DNA of 8,489 nt from Pseudomonadota bacterium (GTDB lineage Bacteria > Pseudomonadota > Gammaproteobacteria > Burkholderiales > Casimicrobiaceae). Below the pieces are notes generated by a model, which was not told the DNA's origin, made no database searches, and saw only the letters and a list, made by a program, of their open reading frames with translations. The translations under genes and the position numbers were made by a program. Location of the stretch: positions 1 to 8,489 of the forward strand of contig JAKLIE010000054.1 of assembly GCA_022709775.1 (NCBI GenBank), read 5' to 3'. Positions 4,338 to 8,489 of this stretch are shown here, one piece after another (the stretch's first letter is position 1; the number at the start of each line of letters is the position of its first letter).

Positions 4338-5066
4338 GTGCGCCAGCTCATCCTCGACACCGAAACTACCGGCCTCGACCCGCGCCAGGACCACCGGATC
4401 ATCGAGATCGCGGTCCTCGAGCTCGTCGACCGACGGCCGACCGGGCGCCACCTGCACGTCAAGCTGAATCCCGAGCGCGAGATCGACCCCGGTGCGTCCG
4501 AAGTCCACGGCATGACCTGGGACGACCTGCGCGACAAGCCGCTGTTCCGCGACGTCGCGGCAGAGTTCATCGAGTTTTCGCGCGGCGCGGAATGGGTGAT
4601 CCACAACGCGCCGTTCGACGTCGGGTTCCTCGATGCCGAGCTCGCGCGCATCGAGGGGCCCCGCTGCGCCGCGCTCGCGTCGGCGATCGTCGACACGCTC
4701 GCGCTCGCGCGCGAGACGTTTCCCGGCAAGCGCAACAACCTCGACGCGCTGTGCGAGCGGTTCGGCGTCGACAACGCGCACCGCACGCTCCACGGCGCGC
4801 TGCTCGACGCGCAGCTCCTCGCCGAGGTCTACCTCGCGATGACGCGCGGGCAGGAGACGCTGGTGATGGACCTTCCCTCCGCGTCGCGGGGCGGCGTGCA
4901 GCCGGGCGGCGTCGCGCGCGGCGGTCCGAGACCCCCGGTCGCGGTGCTCGCGCCTACGCACGGGGAGGCCGCGGCGCATCGCGCCTACCTCGCTGCGCTC
5001 GACGCCGCGAGCCGCGGCAACTGCGTCTGGCTCGCGCTCGAGCGGGAGGCGGGGGAGGCGGCGTGA
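4338..5066 (+). CDS. dnaQ: DNA polymerase III epsilon subunit (3'-5' proofreading exonuclease)
   Basis: A 242-residue protein, essentially the E. coli length (243). The exonuclease motifs are complete: ExoI LILDTETTGLD (D7, E9), ExoII HNAPFDVGFLD (89-99; catalytic D94) and ExoIII HGALLDA (H152, D157). After YLAMTRG comes QETLVM (172-177), in the place of the E. coli beta-clamp-binding QTSMAF. The C-terminal region with HRAYLAALDAASRGNCVWLAL corresponds to the segment that binds the polymerase alpha subunit. This is therefore the replicative epsilon rather than a stand-alone DEDD nuclease. The start is GTG at 4338 because it leaves two residues before the RQLILDTETTGL core, as in relatives. 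No Shine-Dalgarno is present; the TGTTCCC repeats precede it. The partner rnhA, often adjacent in Proteobacteria, is not here. ppk1 follows in the same direction. Confidence 0.95.
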   Translation: MRQLILDTETTGLDPRQDHRIIEIAVLELVDRRPTGRHLHVKLNPEREIDPGASEVHGMTWDDLRDKPLFRDVAAEFIEFSRGAEWVIHNAPFDVGFLDAELARIEGPRCAALASAIVDTLALARETFPGKRNNLDALCERFGVDNAHRTLHGALLDAQLLAEVYLAMTRGQETLVMDLPSASRGGVQPGGVARGGPRPPVAVLAPTHGEAAAHRAYLAALDAASRGNCVWLALEREAGEAA

Positions 5067-5103
5067 GGCGAAGGCCAGCGCCGGGACCGCGCCGACCCGG
5101 CGA

Positions 5104-5122
5104 GGCCGAGGGACCCTCGGCC
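5104..5122. repeat. Inverted repeat between dnaQ and ppk1
   Basis: GGCCGAGGG (5104-5112) and CCCTCGGCC (5114-5122) are perfect inverted arms separated by one base, so in RNA a 7-bp stem with a 5-base loop would form. No T-tract follows. It lies in the 113-bp gap before the chosen ppk1 start and could separate dnaQ from ppk1 expression. If ppk1 starts at the upstream GTG (5063), it would instead be coding. Confidence 0.4.
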
Positions 5123-5179
5123 GGCGCGCGGACGGCCGCGAAGGCGACTGTCACACCGGCGAAACGCGGCCGGCGCACG

Positions 5180-7330
5180 ATGCGCGGCTTGACCGCCGCT
5201 CCCTACCCGCCGGCCGGCGCCGAAGCGACGACCGCGCCCGTGCCGAATCCCGTCGACAGCTCGCCCATCAACCGCGAGCTCGCGCTCATCGCGTTCAACC
5301 GGCGCGTGCTGGCGCTCGCGCAGGACGCGTCGATTCCGCTCCTCGAGCGGCTGCGCTTCCTGACGATCGTCGCGTCGAACCTCGACGAGTTCTTCGAGAT
5401 CCGGATGGCGGGACTCATCGACCAGATCCGCTCGAAGTCGCCTCCGCCCGGGATGACGATGGCCGGGCTCCGGGCCCAGTACTCCGAGATCGCGGCGATG
5501 GCGCACGCGATGGTCGACGACCAGTACACGTGCCTCAACGCGCAGGTGCTTCCGGCGCTCGCGCGACAGGGCGTCAGGCTCCTGCGCCGCAGCGAGCTCA
5601 CTCCCGCGCAGCGCGCCTGGGTCGCGACCTACTTCCGCGAGCACGTGCGCCCGCTGATGACGCCGATCGGGCTCGACCCCGCGCACCCGTTCCCGCAGGT
5701 CGTCAACAAGAGCCTCAACTTCGTCATCGAGCTCTCGGGCCGCGACGCGTTCGGCCGCGAGACAGCGATCGCGATCGTCAAGGCGCCGCGCGTGCTGCCG
5801 CGCGTGATGAAGCTCCCGGCCTCGCTCGGCGCGGGCGACAACGCGTTCCTGCTGCTTTCGGCGGTGATCCACGAGCACCTCGGCGACCTGTTTCCGGGGC
5901 GCGAGGTCGTCGCGTACTCGCAGTTCCGCCTCACGCGCGACGCCGACCTCTGGCTCGACGAGGAGGACGTCAAGAACCTGCGCCAGGCGCTGAAGGGCGA
6001 GCTGCCGCACCGCCAGTTCGGGCTGCCGCTGAGACTCGAGGTCGCGAAGGGCTGCCCCGGGCACCTCGCGCGCTTCCTGCTCGCGCAGTTCGAGCTCGGC
6101 GACGAGGAGCTCTACCGCTGCGACGGGCCGGTCAACCTGATGCGGCTCGCTGCGCTGATCGACCAGGTCGACATCGACGCGCTGCGCTACCCGGCGTTCG
6201 TGCCGTCGCGGCCGACGACGCTCGCCGAGGGCGTCGACATCCTGTCGGCGATCAGGCAGCGCGACGTGTTGCTGCACCACCCGTACGAGTCGTTCGACCC
6301 GGTCGTCGAGTTCATCCGGCGCGCCGCCACCGACCCCGACGTCGTCGCGATCAAGCAGACCGTCTACCGCACCGGCGTGAACTCGGTGCTGATGGAGGCG
6401 CTGATCGACGCCGCGCGCCGCGGCAAGGAGGTCACCGTCGTCGTCGAGCTGATGGCGCGCTTCGACGAGGAGGCGAACATCAACTGGGCGGACAGGCTCG
6501 AGCAGGAGGGCGCGCAGGTCGTCTACGGCGTGTTCGGGCTGAAGACGCACGCGAAGCTCGCGCTGATCCTGCGGCGCGAGCCGACGGCGAACGGCGGTCA
6601 CCGGCTCGTTCCGTACGCGCACCTCGGCACCGGCAACTACCATCCGCGCACGGCGCGCCTGTACACCGACTTCGGGCTGCTCACCGCCGACCCGGATCTG
6701 TGCCACGACGTTAACGAGGTGTTCCTGCACATCACGAGCCTCGCGAAGGCGGCGCGCATGCGGAGGCTGCTGCTCGCGCCGTTCACGATGCACCGTCGCG
6801 TGCTCGAGATGATCCGCCGCGAGACGCGCAACGCGCGCGAGGGCAGGTCCGCGCGCATCATCGCGAAGATGAACGCGCTGACCGAGGACGGCGTGATTCG
6901 CGCGCTCGCGCAGGCGTCGCAGGCAGGCGTCGAGATCGACCTCGTCATCCGCGGCGCGTGCGCGCTGCGGCCGGGCGTGCCGGGCTATTCGGAGAACGTG
7001 CGAGTGCGCTCGATCCTCGGCCGATTCCTCGAGCACCACCGCGTCTGGTACTTCGAGAACGACGGCGCGAAGGAGGTGTGGCTCTCGTCGGCCGACTGGA
7101 TGGGGCGCAACCTGTTCCGCCGCATCGAGGTCGCGTTCCCGGTGCTCGATCCCGCGGCGAAGAAGCGCGTGATCGAGGAGGGGCTCAAGGTCCACCTCGC
7201 GGACAACCGCGACGCGTGGCTGCTCGACGCGACCGGACAGTGGAAGCGCGCACGGCCCGCGCGGAAGGGCAAGGCGCGCGCGGCGCAGGACGAGCTCCTC
7301 GCGCGGCTCACGGGCGGGGCATCGGCCTGA
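5180..7330 (+). CDS. ppk1: Polyphosphate kinase 1
   Basis: A 716-residue PPK1, the membrane-associated enzyme that reversibly polymerises the ATP gamma-phosphate into polyphosphate. The N-domain has INRELALIAFNRRVL and SNLDEFFEIR with the ATP-contacting Asn at 67. The catalytic core shows R397 (KQTVYRTG) and R427 (ARFDEEAN), spaced as the E. coli metal/phosphate-binding arginines. H457 in GLKTHAKL is the autophosphorylated histidine. H619 in RFLEHHRVWYF is the second conserved histidine, followed by SSADWMGRNLFRRIEVAFPV. The chain ends in a basic tail. Start choice is uncertain: ATG 5180 lacks a ribosome site; GTG 5240 gives 696 residues; GTG 5063, overlapping the dnaQ stop as GTGA behind GGAGG, would add 39 basic residues. 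The stop overlaps the sixA start by one base. Confidence 0.96.
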   Translation: MRGLTAAPYPPAGAEATTAPVPNPVDSSPINRELALIAFNRRVLALAQDASIPLLERLRFLTIVASNLDEFFEIRMAGLIDQIRSKSPPPGMTMAGLRAQYSEIAAMAHAMVDDQYTCLNAQVLPALARQGVRLLRRSELTPAQRAWVATYFREHVRPLMTPIGLDPAHPFPQVVNKSLNFVIELSGRDAFGRETAIAIVKAPRVLPRVMKLPASLGAGDNAFLLLSAVIHEHLGDLFPGREVVAYSQFRLTRDADLWLDEEDVKNLRQALKGELPHRQFGLPLRLEVAKGCPGHLARFLLAQFELGDEELYRCDGPVNLMRLAALIDQVDIDALRYPAFVPSRPTTLAEGVDILSAIRQRDVLLHHPYESFDPVVEFIRRAATDPDVVAIKQTVYRTGVNSVLMEALIDAARRGKEVTVVVELMARFDEEANINWADRLEQEGAQVVYGVFGLKTHAKLALILRREPTANGGHRLVPYAHLGTGNYHPRTARLYTDFGLLTADPDLCHDVNEVFLHITSLAKAARMRRLLLAPFTMHRRVLEMIRRETRNAREGRSARIIAKMNALTEDGVIRALAQASQAGVEIDLVIRGACALRPGVPGYSENVRVRSILGRFLEHHRVWYFENDGAKEVWLSSADWMGRNLFRRIEVAFPVLDPAAKKRVIEEGLKVHLADNRDAWLLDATGQWKRARPARKGKARAAQDELLARLTGGASA

Positions 7331-7782
7331 TGGACCTGATCCTCTGGCGCCACGCGGAGGCCGAGCCGGGCGAGCCGGACCTGGGGCGGCGGCTGACGTC
7401 GAAAGGGCTGAAGCAGGCCGAGCGGATGGCCGAGTGGCTCGAGCACCGGCTGCCCGAGACGACGCGGATCATCGTGTCGCCGGCCGATCGCACGCAGCAG
7501 ACCGCGCTCGCGCTGGGCCGCAGGTTCAGGACGTCGGACGACGTCGCGCCCGGCGCCTCGGCCGCCTCGGTGCTCGCGGCGGCCGGCTGGCCCGACGCGC
7601 GCGAGCCCGTGCTCGTCGTCGGGCACCAGCCGACGCTGGGCGAGGTCGCCGCGTTCCTGATGGCCGGCGAGGAAGCGGCCTGGTCGATCCGGAAAGGCGC
7701 AGTCTGGTGGTTCAGCAACCGCACGCGCCTGGGCCAGCCGGGCGTCCTGCTCAAGGTCGCGATCGGTCCCGATCTCGTCTGA
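7330..7782 (+). CDS. sixA: SixA-type phosphohistidine phosphatase
   Basis: A 150-residue histidine-phosphatase-superfamily protein. The N-terminal motif MDLILWRHAEAEP places the phospho-acceptor histidine at residue 8, as in E. coli SixA; the usual RHG is RHA here. The second catalytic histidine is H99 in LVVGHQPTLG, and SPADRTQQTAL carries the conserved middle arginine. It is short and lacks the inserts of phosphoglycerate mutases, which favours SixA. SixA enzymes dephosphorylate protein phosphohistidines, in E. coli the nitrogen phosphotransferase protein NPr. The ATG shares its A with the ppk1 stop (TGATG), so translation is probably coupled. Because PPK1 works through a phosphohistidine, its own enzyme intermediate is a conceivable target, but that is inference. 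It ends 24 bp from the convergent ppx stop. Confidence 0.93.
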   Translation: MDLILWRHAEAEPGEPDLGRRLTSKGLKQAERMAEWLEHRLPETTRIIVSPADRTQQTALALGRRFRTSDDVAPGASAASVLAAAGWPDAREPVLVVGHQPTLGEVAAFLMAGEEAAWSIRKGAVWWFSNRTRLGQPGVLLKVAIGPDLV

Positions 7783-7799
7783 ATCGAGCCGCCGCGCCG

Positions 7800-7820
7800 G
7801 GCGCGCTCACGCGGCGCGCC
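7800..7820. terminator. Possible hairpin between convergent sixA and ppx
   Basis: GGCGCGC (7800-7806) and GCGCGCC (7814-7820) form a perfect 7-bp stem around a 7-base loop that contains the ppx stop codon. Convergent genes only 24 bp apart need a shared end point, and this could serve both. There is no T-tract on either strand, and GCGCGC-type stems are common here, so it is a weak call. Confidence 0.3.
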
Positions 7821-8489
7821 AGGGCCATCCCGCCTTCCGCCATTCGTCGCGCTCCTTGGCGAGCAGGTGGTCGGTGAGCGGGTGCGCGCGCCGCCAGCGC
7901 GCGGACACCTCGACGCTGAACGAGCGCCCCGGGCGGATGACGATGCGCGGCGCGTCGATCGGCTGGCGCGCGTGGTGGAACAGCACCGCGAGCCTCAGCG
8001 CGAGCAGCTGCGCGCGCAGCGACGCGTCATCGAGCGCGCCCTCGACCTTGTCGAGCCCGCCGCGGCAGCCGAGCACGAGGAGCGCCATCCACTGCTGTTC
8101 CTGCCGCGAGAATCCGGGCATGTCCGCATTGCCGAGGATGTAGGCGCCGTGCTTGTGGAAGCCGATGTGCGAAACGGTGTATCCGACCTCGTGCAGGAGC
8201 GCCGACCAGACGACGTGGCGCTCGGTATCGGGATCGGGACGCGGGGCCGACTTCCGGTAGAGCTCGCGCGCGAGCGCCGCGACGCGCGCGCCGTGCGGAC
8301 GGTCGACGTGGTAGCGCTCGGCGAACGACGCGACCGTCGCCTCGCGGCTGTCGCGCCTCTCGCGGCGGCCGAGGAGGTCGTAGAGCACGCCCAGCCGCAG
8401 CGCGCCGCCGACCGGGTTGATGCGCAGGACGTCGAGCTCGGCGATCGCGGCCGCCATCACCGCGAAACCGCCGCCGAGCACCGGCGCGC
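7807..8489 (-). CDS. ppx: Exopolyphosphatase (Ppx/GppA family), C-terminal part, truncated by window edge
   Basis: The last 226 codons of a Ppx/GppA protein; the frame stays open through the right edge, so the N-terminal phosphatase (actin-like ATPase fold) domains lie outside. Visible residues begin APVLGGGFAVMAAAIAEL, then LRINPVGGALRLGVLYDLLGR, the end of the phosphatase core. The C-terminal HD-like domain follows, with ASFAERYHVDRPHGARVA, SALLHEVGYTVSHIGFHKHGAYIL and FSRQEQQWMALLVLGCRGG. Ppx degrades polyphosphate processively from the ends; Ppx versus GppA (pppGpp phosphatase) cannot be settled from this half alone, but convergence on ppk1-sixA favours Ppx. The GTG at 8481 is an internal valine, not the true start, because conserved family sequence continues upstream of it. 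The protein ends WRKAGWPWRAA, a usual family terminus. (p)ppGpp inhibits the E. coli enzyme, a possible link to spoT. Confidence 0.92.
   Translation of the reverse strand, partial: APVLGGGFAVMAAAIAELDVLRINPVGGALRLGVLYDLLGRRERRDSREATVASFAERYHVDRPHGARVAALARELYRKSAPRPDPDTERHVVWSALLHEVGYTVSHIGFHKHGAYILGNADMPGFSRQEQQWMALLVLGCRGGLDKVEGALDDASLRAQLLALRLAVLFHHARQPIDAPRIVIRPGRSFSVEVSARWRRAHPLTDHLLAKERDEWRKAGWPWRAA

Noticed and set aside
4592..5062. Upstream extension of the ppk1 frame across dnaQ
   Set aside because: It overlaps the clear DnaQ reading frame and translates as Arg/Ala-rich low-complexity sequence; PPK1 homology begins near 5255.
4985..7195. 736-codon minus-strand open frame opposite ppk1
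   Set aside because: It is the mirror of PPK1 codons, with a low-complexity Arg/Val/Asp/His-rich translation typical of antisense frames in GC-rich genes.
7807..8481. Treating the GTG at 8481 as the start of a complete small HD-domain gene
   Set aside because: Codons upstream of it (Ala-Pro before VLGGGFAV) continue the conserved Ppx sequence to the window edge, so it is an internal valine of a truncated gene.

Overview
This is a high-G+C (by eye about 70%), densely coded stretch of chromosome, most likely from a Betaproteobacterium. The order yicC-gmk-rpoZ-(spoT), a Hanks-type kinase/PP2C pair divergent from yicC, and a good sigma-54 (-24/-12) promoter all fit that group. No phage, insertion sequence, CRISPR array or tRNA is visible. 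The genes are core or near-core; the less ordinary material lies in the regulatory and intergenic sequence.

Left part, minus strand (1-1891): reading leftward, yicC (endoribonuclease family), gmk (guanylate kinase), rpoZ (RNA polymerase omega) and the first 18 codons of a presumed spoT/relA, cut by the window edge. A 34-bp inverted repeat followed by UUUU sits between yicC and gmk and looks like an intrinsic terminator or attenuator inside what is usually read as one operon.

Middle, plus strand (1892-4068): the yicC/kinase divergent gap carries a near-consensus sigma-54 promoter about 30 bp upstream of a cytosolic Ser/Thr protein kinase. A PP2C phosphatase follows 164 bp later, perhaps with its own weak promoter. 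The two form a writer/eraser pair for Ser/Thr phosphorylation.

Gap 4069-4337 (269 bp, no gene): two consecutive long inverted repeats (4109-4202 and 4211-4259), then a possible -10 element and three tandem copies of the heptamer TGTTCCC directly before the GTG start of dnaQ.

Right part (4338-8489): dnaQ (replicative proofreading exonuclease), ppk1 (polyphosphate kinase), sixA (phosphohistidine phosphatase, overlapping ppk1 by one base) and, converging from the right on the minus strand, the C-terminal part of ppx (exopolyphosphatase), cut by the right edge. The window therefore places (p)ppGpp metabolism (spoT, with gmk and omega) about 5 kb from polyphosphate synthesis and breakdown, with a Ser/Thr kinase/phosphatase pair between them. 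Physical proximity is seen; functional linkage is inference. I did not find a clearly novel multi-gene system. The best leads are the sigma-54-driven kinase module, the yicC-gmk hairpin and the structured gap before dnaQ.
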